Source: CAZWSX01 sp964636985
GTDB lineage: Bacteria; Planctomycetota; Planctomycetia; Pirellulales; Pirellulaceae
Direction: 5' to 3'
DNA: 64,000 nucleotides
Assembly: GCA_964636985.1 (NCBI GenBank)
Contig: CAZWSX010000008.1
Coordinates: 183,955-247,954 of the forward strand
The notes under the pieces are model-generated. The model did not search any database and was not told where the DNA came from. It saw only the letters and a list, made by a program, of their open reading frames with translations. A program made the translations under genes and the position numbers. Of this stretch, positions 1 to 7,393 are shown in pieces; the stretch's first letter is position 1, and every line of letters begins with the position of its first letter.

Positions 1-102
1 AACGGGCGACTGGTTGCTCGCGGCGAAGTCTTGGTGCTTAACGACAATTTTTGTGTTCGCGTGGCCGAGCTGCTCTCGGGCGACGAACGGCATGGGAAAT
101 AG
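1..102 (+). CDS. fliN: FliN/FliY-type flagellar motor switch protein, C-terminal fragment
   Basis: This is the last 33 codons of a gene that begins left of the window; the stop is TAG at 100-102. The residues GRLVARGEVLVLNDNFCVRV match the end of the SpoA (surface presentation of antigens) domain that closes FliN, where the conserved R-x-V-A-x-G-E-V stretch forms the dimer fold. FliN is a cytoplasmic C-ring protein that sets rotation direction and helps dock export substrates. Its position directly before fliO, fliP, fliQ and fliR is the usual order of a flagellar operon and supports the call. Only the tail is visible, so length and the N-terminal domain cannot be judged. Confidence 0.85.
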   Translation, partial: NGRLVARGEVLVLNDNFCVRVAELLSGDERHGK

Positions 103-222
103 AGGAATCAGCATCTGGCCGAAGAGAGGCCGTGATTTTTGTGTGAGTTGCTTCACGGAAAAGTGACGGATCACGTCGCATCAAAGATCGACCCAATCGT
201 GTTCTCGACTCAAGCGAATTGC

Positions 223-1122
223 ATGAAGACCAACAACATTTCGGCGAGCCGGCCATGGGGAAGATTATTCGCCTCATCGGTGGCGCTGTTGATGGCGTTG
301 GTTCTATCGCACGTCGGATCGGCTGTTGAGCCGGTTCCACGAGCAGGCGCGATTCATCGGGAGGATGGTCCCTCGGAACCGCCGGCCAGTATTGTTCGCC
401 CCCGCAAGGTGCAGCGAGTTGCCGACCCAGCTGTGACCCGCGATCAAAACGAATCCGAAGCAATACCGGCTGCGGCTCTCAAGCCGACGTTGACCGATGA
501 GTTGGTGCGGCCGTCGCAGTTTGTGACAGGCGATTCCGAGACGACGCGGGAAACTCCGGCGAAGATCGAAAGCCAATCCAAAGTGATTGAAGCGGCCGAG
601 TCGGAGTCGCCGAGTGGCCACTCGCCACTCAAGCTGGCCAAGAAGAAAGAGCGATCGTCCGCGGAGTCGAAGAAGGCTCGCACTTCGCCTGAGCAGTCGC
701 TACGGACCATTGGCGGTAGCTTAGCGGTGGTGATCGCACTGGTTCTTGGGATGGCTTTGTTGTTTCGCCAGACTCAGCCCAAAGGGGCTGCCGCCTTGCC
801 ACTGGAAGTCATTGAAGTGCTGGGGCGTTCGACGCTCACCAAAGGGCAGAATCTGCAGCTTGTTCGCATCGGCGGGAAGCTTGTCTTACTCTGCGTGACG
901 GCGCACGGAAGCGAGACGCTTACCGAAATCAACGATGCCGACGAGGTCGAGCGGCTGTCGACGCTCTGCCGCCAGAGCGGGCCTAAGAGCGTTTCGGCGG
1001 CGTTTCGCGATGTGCTGGCCCAAATCGGGAGCGACACCGCAACCGGCTTCGTGGGTTCGCCTGCGGAAGCGGCAGGCCAGCCGGATCGGCCATCCAGTTG
1101 GTGGCAGCAACAGTATTCGTAA
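223..1122 (+). CDS. fliO: Flagellar biosynthetic protein FliO
   Basis: A 299-residue protein with an N-terminal signal-like segment (residues 12-35), a long polar and charged linker, one transmembrane helix near 162-181, and a C-terminal FliO domain containing LEVIEVLGRSTLTKGQNLQL and GGKLVLLCV. FliO is a single-pass protein that helps assemble the FliP pore of the flagellar type III export gate. I chose ATG 223 because it starts just before the hydrophobic segment; an in-frame ATG at 139 would add 28 residues with no family resemblance. It sits between fliN and fliP, as expected. The extended linker and signal segment are longer than in E. coli FliO, which is common outside Proteobacteria. 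Confidence 0.85.
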   Translation: MKTNNISASRPWGRLFASSVALLMALVLSHVGSAVEPVPRAGAIHREDGPSEPPASIVRPRKVQRVADPAVTRDQNESEAIPAAALKPTLTDELVRPSQFVTGDSETTRETPAKIESQSKVIEAAESESPSGHSPLKLAKKKERSSAESKKARTSPEQSLRTIGGSLAVVIALVLGMALLFRQTQPKGAAALPLEVIEVLGRSTLTKGQNLQLVRIGGKLVLLCVTAHGSETLTEINDADEVERLSTLCRQSGPKSVSAAFRDVLAQIGSDTATGFVGSPAEAAGQPDRPSSWWQQQYS

Positions 1123-1150
1123 CCGACCAAAACCAGTGTGGGTGGCGACT

Positions 1151-2038
1151 ATGCCGAGAATACTATTGTCGCGATACATGCTCATGGCAGTCATGGCGCT
1201 GGCCATGCTGTCTCTCGGCGCGGCCGCCTTGGCGCAGTCGGAGACGACGAGCGATAGCGACTATTTCGACCGCGCCCTGTCGAGTCGAGCCAATCTCGCT
1301 ACAGGCCCAACCAACGGCCCGAATCCCATTGGCGATTTCATCACGTCCGGGCCAGAGAAGTGGACCAGCCCAGGCGGTATGCACTCGACGATGCAGGTGA
1401 TGCTCTTGCTGACCGTCCTCAGCCTGGCCCCTGCCCTGCTCCTGATGACGACCAGCTTCGTGCGGATCATCGTCGTGATGGGGCTCTTGCGACAGGCGAT
1501 CGGGGCACAGGGATTGCCTCCTTCGCAGGTGGTCACGGCGATTTCGCTTTTTATGACATTACTGCTGATGGGGCCGACTTGGAGTGAAGTTTACACGCAG
1601 TCGATCCTTCCCTATTCGCAAGAGAAAATCGGACTCGAGGAAGCGTGGAACCGCGGTTGCTCTCCGGTGCGGGAGTTCATGAGCCGGCAGATCGAAGCGG
1701 CTGGGAACTCGGACGACGTTTGGTTGTTCTACGAGTACCTGCCTCCGTCGCAAAAGAAGGCCGAACCCGAGACGTACGACGACGTGCCGCTGCAGGCGTT
1801 GCTTCCCGCCTTCATGCTGAGCGAGTTGAAGGTGGCGTTTCTGATCGGCTTTCAGATCTATTTGCCGTTTTTGGTGCTCGACATTGTTGTTTCGAGCATC
1901 ACGATCTCGATGGGGATGATGATGCTGCCGCCGGCGATGGTTTCGTTGCCGTTCAAGCTGCTCTTGTTCGTGATGGTGGATGGCTGGACGCTGATCGTTG
2001 GCATGTTGATGGAAAGTTTCGCGATGGGCGGCGGATGA
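1151..2038 (+). CDS. fliP: Flagellar export gate protein FliP
   Basis: A 295-residue membrane protein. Residues 1-28 form a signal peptide ending near ALAQS. The mature part carries the FliP signature: the region MTTSFVRIIVVMGLLRQAIG, the stretch around GLPPSQVV, then LLPAFMLSELKVAFLIGFQI and MMMLPPAMVSLPFKLLLF. FliP forms the pentameric core of the export gate in the inner membrane with FliQ and FliR. ATG 1151 follows fliO by 28 bases and gives a cleavable signal, as in other FliP proteins. A much longer upstream reading frame overlaps fliO and is not needed. Confidence 0.95.
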   Translation: MPRILLSRYMLMAVMALAMLSLGAAALAQSETTSDSDYFDRALSSRANLATGPTNGPNPIGDFITSGPEKWTSPGGMHSTMQVMLLLTVLSLAPALLLMTTSFVRIIVVMGLLRQAIGAQGLPPSQVVTAISLFMTLLLMGPTWSEVYTQSILPYSQEKIGLEEAWNRGCSPVREFMSRQIEAAGNSDDVWLFYEYLPPSQKKAEPETYDDVPLQALLPAFMLSELKVAFLIGFQIYLPFLVLDIVVSSITISMGMMMLPPAMVSLPFKLLLFVMVDGWTLIVGMLMESFAMGGG

Positions 2039-2088
2039 CGCCGGTATCAAGCAGCGTCGTTCGAAGATTCTGGTTAAGCGAGTAGTGC

Positions 2089-2364
2089 ATGGATGCCGAC
2101 TCGGCAATTGAAGTCACGCGAAACGCCATTTTGATGGCGCTGTTGTTGAGCGCGCCGGTGCTGATTGTCGGCCTCATTTTTGGGATGGTCTTCGGCCTGC
2201 TCCAAGCTCTCACGCAGGTTCAGGATCAAACGGTTGCCTTCGTCCCGAAGCTGGTTGCCATGGTGATCGCGCTGACGATCAGCTTGCCGTGGCTCTTGCA
2301 GCGGATGATGGAATACTGCCAGCAACTGATTCGCGACATTCCGAGCACGATGGGCGGTGGATGA
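2089..2364 (+). CDS. fliQ: Flagellar export gate protein FliQ
   Basis: A 91-residue protein with two transmembrane hairpin helices (about residues 13-38 and 53-75), the normal FliQ size and layout. Recognisable pieces are the stretch around LIVGLIFGMVFGLLQALTQV and QDQTVAFVPKLVAM. FliQ packs as four copies around FliP/FliR in the export gate. The stop TGA at 2362-2364 overlaps the ATG of fliR, so the two are translationally coupled. Confidence 0.95.
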   Translation: MDADSAIEVTRNAILMALLLSAPVLIVGLIFGMVFGLLQALTQVQDQTVAFVPKLVAMVIALTISLPWLLQRMMEYCQQLIRDIPSTMGGG

Positions 2365-3176
2365 TGGCCGTGCCCAATGTGCAGTTTCTTGCCGACCACT
2401 TCTTGCTGTTCGTGCTGATCTTGGCGCGGGTCGGCGGATTGTTCGCGACGATGCCTGTGTTCGGTACGCAAAGCGTGCCAATGCAGGTGCGGGGCTTTCT
2501 GACGGCCATCGTTGCCCTGCTGCTGTTGCCGGTGCTTTCGGGAACGCAACCTCCCGCCACGGCGAATTTGCTGCAACTCGGCGTCATCGTCGGCCGAGAA
2601 ATCATTCTCGGATTAATGCTGGGCCTGGCCGTCGTCATTCTTTTCTCGGGACTCCAACTGGCCGGGCAAGCAATTGCTCAAGTGAGCGGACTGTCGCTCT
2701 CCGACGTTTACAACCCGGCGACCGATTCGAACGTACCGGTCTTTTCGCAGCTTTACGATGCCACGGCCCTGGGAACATTTCTGCTCATCGGCGGACATCG
2801 GATGATCATGGCCGCGCTGCTCGATTCGTTCCACGACATGCCGCCTGGACACGCCATGTTCTCGCAGACGATTCTCGATGCACTCGTCCATGTCACCAAC
2901 CAAAGTTTTCTAACAGGAATCCGCGCGAGCGCTCCCGTCTTGGTAGCCCTGGTGATGGCGACGCTGATCGTCGGCCTGATCAGCCGAACGCTGCCGCAAC
3001 TCAACGCCATGGCGCTTGGTTTCAGCCTGAACTCGATCGTATTGCTATTCGGAATGAGCCTGAGCCTCGGCGCCGCCGTGTGGGCATTCCAGAACGAAAC
3101 CTACGACGCCATCGTCTCGATCCGAAACGGCTTCGGCCTCGCGGAAGACTTAGAGTTGTCCGCACAGGAAAAGTAG
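2361..3176 (+). CDS. fliR: Flagellar export gate protein FliR
   Basis: A 271-residue multi-pass protein of FliR/SctT type, with the family pieces RVGGLFATMPVFG, GREIILGLMLGL and GGHRMIMAALLDSF. FliR completes the FliP5-Q4-R1 export gate. The start is one of two tandem in-frame ATGs at 2361 and 2364 that overlap the fliQ stop. The TAG stop at 3174-3176 is immediately followed by a perfect palindrome, and the bases around the stop match the edge of a dispersed repeat found elsewhere in the window. The gap to flhB is therefore filled by repeat DNA. Confidence 0.93.
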   Translation: MMAVPNVQFLADHFLLFVLILARVGGLFATMPVFGTQSVPMQVRGFLTAIVALLLLPVLSGTQPPATANLLQLGVIVGREIILGLMLGLAVVILFSGLQLAGQAIAQVSGLSLSDVYNPATDSNVPVFSQLYDATALGTFLLIGGHRMIMAALLDSFHDMPPGHAMFSQTILDALVHVTNQSFLTGIRASAPVLVALVMATLIVGLISRTLPQLNAMALGFSLNSIVLLFGMSLSLGAAVWAFQNETYDAIVSIRNGFGLAEDLELSAQEK

Positions 3177-3374
3177 CACGGACATTCCTGTCCGTGCGAG
3201 GTGCGGCATGAGTGTCAGCCACGCGTCGCTTTCAAGGACAAGAGATTAATCGATTGATGATTGATTGATGATTGATGATTTGTGATCTGCGAAGTCAGGC
3301 AACTGTGTCGCTCAAGTTTCAGCTTGTTTGTTCCGTCTCTCTGAGTCCGCTGTGACCTCTGTGGCAAAATCCTA
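3177..3374. repeat. Composite dispersed intergenic repeat, copy A
   Basis: Right after the fliR stop lies an 8-base-stem palindrome, CACGGACA ttcc TGTCCGTG (3177-3196), then a TTGATTGATGATTGATG-like run (about 3252-3280), then a segment ending CTGTGACCTCTGTGGCAAA near 3374. The same modules occur in the same order on the opposite strand at 22825-22985, including the linker GGACAA...ATTA just before the TTGATTGATG run. The hairpin alone recurs at 30909. I see no coding sequence in it. The stem-loop could act as a transcription terminator or RNA stabiliser for fliR. Confidence 0.75.
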
Positions 3375-3381
3375 ACAAACC

Positions 3382-4467
3382 ATGGCCGACTCCGACGCTG
3401 ACAAGCAGTACGAAGCGACCGAGCAGCGGCGCCGGCAGGCCCGCGAGCAAGGCCAGGTACCGCGCAGTCAGGATCTGACCTCGGCCGTGTTGTTGCTGGC
3501 GGGTTTGTTGGGGCTGCTCTACTTTGGTCAGGATTCTTCCGAGCGGATGGGACGAATCTTCCGCCACCAACTCGGCAACTCGCACGAATTGCAAATCAGC
3601 CGCGAGATGGTCTTCCACCAATGGACGCAGATCGTCGCCGAAGTCTCGCTCCTTACGCTTCCGCTGTTGTCGCTGCTCGTCGTCGTTTCGGCGGGTGTCA
3701 ACTTGTCGCAGACGGGCCTTCTGTGGTTGCCCGACAAGGTGGGGCCTGACCTCAGCCATATCGATCCACTGCAAAACGCGCAGCGGATTTTCTCGACGCA
3801 AAGCTTGATGCGGTTGCTATTCGGTTTGTTCAAGATCGCCATTGTCGCCGGAATGGCCGCCTGGGCGTTGTGGGGAGAACGTTTCCGCCTCATGAGCCTG
3901 ACCGACTACGGCGCCGCGCAGCTTGCCGGTTACCTCGTTTCGCTGACGCTCTGGACGAGCATCAAGGTGGCGATCGCGCTCGTGGTGCTGGCTTTGTTCG
4001 AATACTCCTACCAGTACATCAAGTTCGAAAACGACTTGATGATGACGCACCAGGAGATGCGGGAAGAAATCAAGGAGCAGATGGGCGACCCCCAGATCAT
4101 CAACCGGCGGAAAAAGGTCCAGCAAGAGTTGGCGAAGGGGCGGCTGAAAAGCACCGTGCCGAAAGCGACCGTGGTCGTCACCAATCCCACGGAACTGGCC
4201 ATTGCCCTTCAGTACGAATTCGAAACGATGGCTTCGCCAGTCGTATTGGCCAAAGGGGCTGGCATTCTCGCGCAGCAGATTCGGCGCTTGGCCCTGGAAA
4301 ACTCGGTCCCGATTGTCGAACGCAAGGAACTGGCCCGCTTGCTCTATTCCTCGGCCGACGTGGGGAAGCCGATCCCCGTCGAACAGTACGCGGCGGTCGC
4401 CGAGGTGATGCGGTTCGTCTACGAACTGCAAGGCAAAGCGTTGCCGCAGCCCAAGGCGGGAGCGTAG
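3382..4467 (+). CDS. flhB: Flagellar export switch protein FlhB
   Basis: A 361-residue protein: a basic N-terminus (EQRRRQAREQGQVPRSQDL, typical of FlhB), four transmembrane segments (about 33-50, 85-105, 145-165, 187-207), then a cytoplasmic domain from about 215. FlhB switches export from rod/hook to filament substrates after self-cleavage between Asn and Pro of an NPTH motif. Here the motif at residues 268-271 reads NPTE. The Asn and Pro needed for cyclisation remain but the His is replaced. It follows fliR by 205 bases of repeat DNA. flhA, often next, is absent: a convergent unrelated gene begins two bases past the stop. Confidence 0.93.
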   Translation: MADSDADKQYEATEQRRRQAREQGQVPRSQDLTSAVLLLAGLLGLLYFGQDSSERMGRIFRHQLGNSHELQISREMVFHQWTQIVAEVSLLTLPLLSLLVVVSAGVNLSQTGLLWLPDKVGPDLSHIDPLQNAQRIFSTQSLMRLLFGLFKIAIVAGMAAWALWGERFRLMSLTDYGAAQLAGYLVSLTLWTSIKVAIALVVLALFEYSYQYIKFENDLMMTHQEMREEIKEQMGDPQIINRRKKVQQELAKGRLKSTVPKATVVVTNPTELAIALQYEFETMASPVVLAKGAGILAQQIRRLALENSVPIVERKELARLLYSSADVGKPIPVEQYAAVAEVMRFVYELQGKALPQPKAGA

Positions 4468-4469
4468 CG

Positions 4470-5237
4470 TTACTGCGCCGCGCGCCGGACTTCCCAGAGG
4501 TCTTTGTCGACCTCGGCGACAAAGTCGAAGGCGTCGACTCTCGCCGCGATTTCGATGTCCCCTTCCATACCGATTTCAATCAGGTTCCGCGCGCCGAGGC
4601 TTGATCGGAGAATCTCAGCCAAGGGGACGCCGCCAGCGATGTCGTGCTGCAGCTTTCGCCATGCGTCCATCGCGAGTTCCGCCTGGTCGTTCCATTGCAC
4701 GGCTTGAGCGAGCGAGACTTCATGGGCGATTGCCCCGGCGAATAACACATCTTCGCGGGTGATCTTGTTTTCTGTTCCCGCGCAGACGATGTCGATTTGC
4801 TCGAGCCCAATCAGTCCATGGCAAGTTGCCGAAAGGTTGCTGAACGCCCCCACCAAAATTCGATTCGCGCGGGCCGCATGGCGAATCGCCCGCGTGCCGT
4901 TGGTGGTGGTCATGATGACCGTTTTCTCGGCCACCCGCTCCGCCGTATATTCCTCCGGCGAATTGCCCAAGTCAAAACCCTCGATCGGCTTGCCCCCGCG
5001 CTCGCCCCCCAGCAGGACGTCGAGTCCTTGGGCGGTCTTCAATTTGGCCGCGAGATGGCAGGCCTCGTCGATCTCCAGACAAACTCGAACGGCCGCGGCC
5101 CCGTTTCCCAGGGCATGGACGATGGTCGAAGTAGCGCGGAGGACGTCGACGGCGACGACGGTGGAGCCCGCCAGATCGTCCGACGAGACCATTTCGGGAA
5201 GAAAATGAACAAAGAGCGTAGAAGGCTTTCGAATCAT
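4470..5237 (-). CDS. ComB-family (2-phosphosulfolactate phosphatase-like) protein
   Basis: A 255-residue protein of the ComB family. It carries the family pieces VAVDVLRATSTIVHAL, GGERGGKPIEGFDLGNSP, TTTNGTRAI and CAGTEN. ComB hydrolyses 2-phosphosulfolactate in coenzyme M biosynthesis, using Mg2+ and a conserved Cys. Bacteria without coenzyme M carry homologues whose substrate is not established, so I name only the family. ATG at 5237 gives the normal start just before LFVHFLPE; the reading frame open further upstream is basic and non-conserved. It is convergent with flhB, with a 2-base gap, and divergent from the carbonic anhydrase. Confidence 0.85.
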   Translation of the reverse strand: MIRKPSTLFVHFLPEMVSSDDLAGSTVVAVDVLRATSTIVHALGNGAAAVRVCLEIDEACHLAAKLKTAQGLDVLLGGERGGKPIEGFDLGNSPEEYTAERVAEKTVIMTTTNGTRAIRHAARANRILVGAFSNLSATCHGLIGLEQIDIVCAGTENKITREDVLFAGAIAHEVSLAQAVQWNDQAELAMDAWRKLQHDIAGGVPLAEILRSSLGARNLIEIGMEGDIEIAARVDAFDFVAEVDKDLWEVRRAAQ

Positions 5238-5370
5238 CGAGGCAGTGTAGCACGTGGCTTCAGTTTTTGGGCGACATTTGCGACGCCTCCGGCGAGGGTC
5301 TCTTGCCGATCGCGTCCGATCGGCGACAATCACGACGCGGAGTTCAAGCCACCACCGGGGACGTACGACG

Positions 5371-6072
5371 ATGAGCGGAATTCAGAAGCTGACGGAAGGG
5401 ATTCACTTCTTTCGGAGCAACGCATTCGCCAAGCAACAAACACTTTTTCAGCAGCTGGTGAAGAAGCAGAGCCCTAAGGCGTGCCTGATCACCTGCAGTG
5501 ATTCGCGGATCGTGCCGGAGTTGATTACCACCGCCAACCCAGGCGATCTGTTTGTTGTCCGCAATCCGGGCAACATCATTCCACCCATCGGCACCGGCAA
5601 CAATGGCGAGGCGGCTGGGGTTGAGTTCGCCATCGCGGCGCTCGGCGTCGAAGACATTATTGTTTGCGGCCACACGGGCTGTGGGGCCATGAAGGGGGTC
5701 CTTCAACCCGATTCGTTGGCCGAGCTTCCCCTCGTCCGCGAATGGCTTGGTTTTTGCGGCGCCACCGGCCAGATCATGCGAGAAAATTACAAGCACCTTA
5801 AGGGGGACGATCTGCTTACGGTTGCAGCTGAAGAGAACGTCCTCGTCCAGTTGGAGCACTTGCATACCCTACCGATCGTCGCCGCGCGCCTGGGGAGGAA
5901 TGCGATTCGGCTGCACGCTTGGATGTTCAACATCGGATCGGGAGAGATTTTCGCCTTCGACAGCGACGAGGGGCAATTCCGCCCACTTGGCGTTGATAGT
6001 CGTTTCGACAAGGCGGCTGCAAGCGACGGCGTTAGCCGCAAGCCCACGAAAAAGAGCGAGCGCAAGCGATAG
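5371..6072 (+). CDS. Beta-class carbonic anhydrase
   Basis: A 233-residue zinc enzyme interconverting CO2 and bicarbonate in the cytoplasm. The ligands and catalytic dyad are all present: C42-x-D44-x-R46 in CSDSR, and H101-x-x-C104 in GHTGCGAMKG. Further family motifs are RNPGNIIPP and GVEFAIAALGV. ATG 5371 fits the family start (SGIQKLTEG...F). The C-terminal 20 or so residues are basic and low in conservation. A perfect 11-base-stem hairpin follows the stop. Confidence 0.95.
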   Translation: MSGIQKLTEGIHFFRSNAFAKQQTLFQQLVKKQSPKACLITCSDSRIVPELITTANPGDLFVVRNPGNIIPPIGTGNNGEAAGVEFAIAALGVEDIIVCGHTGCGAMKGVLQPDSLAELPLVREWLGFCGATGQIMRENYKHLKGDDLLTVAAEENVLVQLEHLHTLPIVAARLGRNAIRLHAWMFNIGSGEIFAFDSDEGQFRPLGVDSRFDKAAASDGVSRKPTKKSERKR

Positions 6073-6079
6073 CAGGGTG

Positions 6080-6106
6080 GCACTGGCGTCCAAAAGACGC
6101 CAGTGC
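6080..6106. repeat. Perfect 11-bp hairpin after carbonic anhydrase
   Basis: GCACTGGCGTC and its exact complement enclose a CAAAA loop, seven bases past the stop codon. There is no T-run, so a Rho-independent terminator is uncertain. It resembles the other REP-like palindromes that follow genes in this window but differs in sequence. Confidence 0.7.
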
Positions 6107-6212
6107 GGGTTGCCTTTGGTGGCGAACAGCACGACCAAGTGGCGTTGGGGAGCGGAGCGAATTGGTCTAAAATCGCGGCACCTGTTTCGCTGGTTTCGCC
6201 CTACGGTTTGGA

Positions 6213-7379
6213 ATGAATTCGCCGCCACCCGCGTCTGAAAAAAGCACCTCCCAAAAAGAAGTCTCGGCCAGTCAGACCGCGATTTCCAAGTATCCGTTCT
6301 ATTGCGTTCGCTTCTGGCACGGCATGCCCACCCGTGCCTGGTGGAAGCTGCTGTGGGACCACCGCTTTCGGGTCGATCTTGTTCGGATCCCGATGGCGTT
6401 TTTGGTGAGCCTGGTCACGCCGACGGTCTCGTTTCTTTCTTTCATCCAGCGAATGCTGTATGGGAGCAAGATTCGCGATACCAAGATCGAGATGCCGCCG
6501 ATCTTCATCGTGGGGCACTGGCGCAGCGGCACCACGTACCTGCACGAACTGATGGCGCTCGACGAGCGACTCGGCTGGCCCAACACGTACCAATGCTTTT
6601 CACCGCGGCATTGGTTGATCACGGAAAAGTGGTTGGCCCCTCTGCTGAGCTTCTTGTTACCCAAGGAGCGGCCCATGGACAACATGGAGCTGGGATGGGA
6701 TCGTCCCCAAGAAGACGAGTTCGCCATGGTGGGTTACGGCGCGCCGACGCCGTATTTGCGAATCGCCTTTCCCAACGAGCCCGATCCGTATCCCGAACTC
6801 TACGACATGAAGGACGTCGACCCCAAGGTGCTGCGTCCTTTCGCGACCGCGATCGTCGCGTTCGTCAAGGCGCTGACGTTTCGGTACAAGAAGCGGATCT
6901 TGCTTAAGTCGCCGCCGCACACCGGGCGGATCAGTTTTCTGGCCAAAGCATTTCCCGGCGCCAAGTTCATCCACATCACGCGCCACCCCGATGCGCTCCT
7001 GTCGTCGACATGCCGCCTTTGGGAATCGCTCGATGCCGTGAACGGCCTTCAGATACCGCGGAACGAACACCTGCGCGAGTTCGTGCTGGACACCTTCGAG
7101 CGGATGTATGCGGGCTTCGATCGACAGCGCCCGCACATCGATCCCAAGAATATTGTCGATATTCGCTACGAGGACTTGGTCGCCAATCCCGTCGGATCGG
7201 TCCGCAGTCTCTACGAAACGCTTTCGCTAGGCGACTTCGAACCTGTCGCCCCGAAGATCGAGGCCTACACGGCCGAGCGCAAGAGCTACCAAACCAACAA
7301 GCACAAGCTCGACGACGAATCGAAAGCCGAAATCCGCCGCCGGTGGGCAAACTACTTTCGCAATTACGGATACGAATAA
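6213..7379 (+). CDS. Sulfotransferase-family protein
   Basis: A 388-residue protein of the sulfotransferase fold (Sulfotransfer_3 type). The 5'-phosphosulfate loop is seen in IVGHWRSGTTYLHELM near residue 95, and the 3'-phosphate site in ITRHPDALLSSTCRLW near residue 255, with KSPPHTGR between them. Such enzymes move a sulfuryl group from PAPS to a hydroxyl or amine. A hydrophobic stretch around residues 55-75 may attach it to the membrane. The acceptor cannot be told from sequence. The gene is alone between the carbonic anhydrase and a convergent protease gene. Confidence 0.82.
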   Translation: MNSPPPASEKSTSQKEVSASQTAISKYPFYCVRFWHGMPTRAWWKLLWDHRFRVDLVRIPMAFLVSLVTPTVSFLSFIQRMLYGSKIRDTKIEMPPIFIVGHWRSGTTYLHELMALDERLGWPNTYQCFSPRHWLITEKWLAPLLSFLLPKERPMDNMELGWDRPQEDEFAMVGYGAPTPYLRIAFPNEPDPYPELYDMKDVDPKVLRPFATAIVAFVKALTFRYKKRILLKSPPHTGRISFLAKAFPGAKFIHITRHPDALLSSTCRLWESLDAVNGLQIPRNEHLREFVLDTFERMYAGFDRQRPHIDPKNIVDIRYEDLVANPVGSVRSLYETLSLGDFEPVAPKIEAYTAERKSYQTNKHKLDDESKAEIRRRWANYFRNYGYE

Positions 7380-7393
7380 TCTGAACTAAGCAC

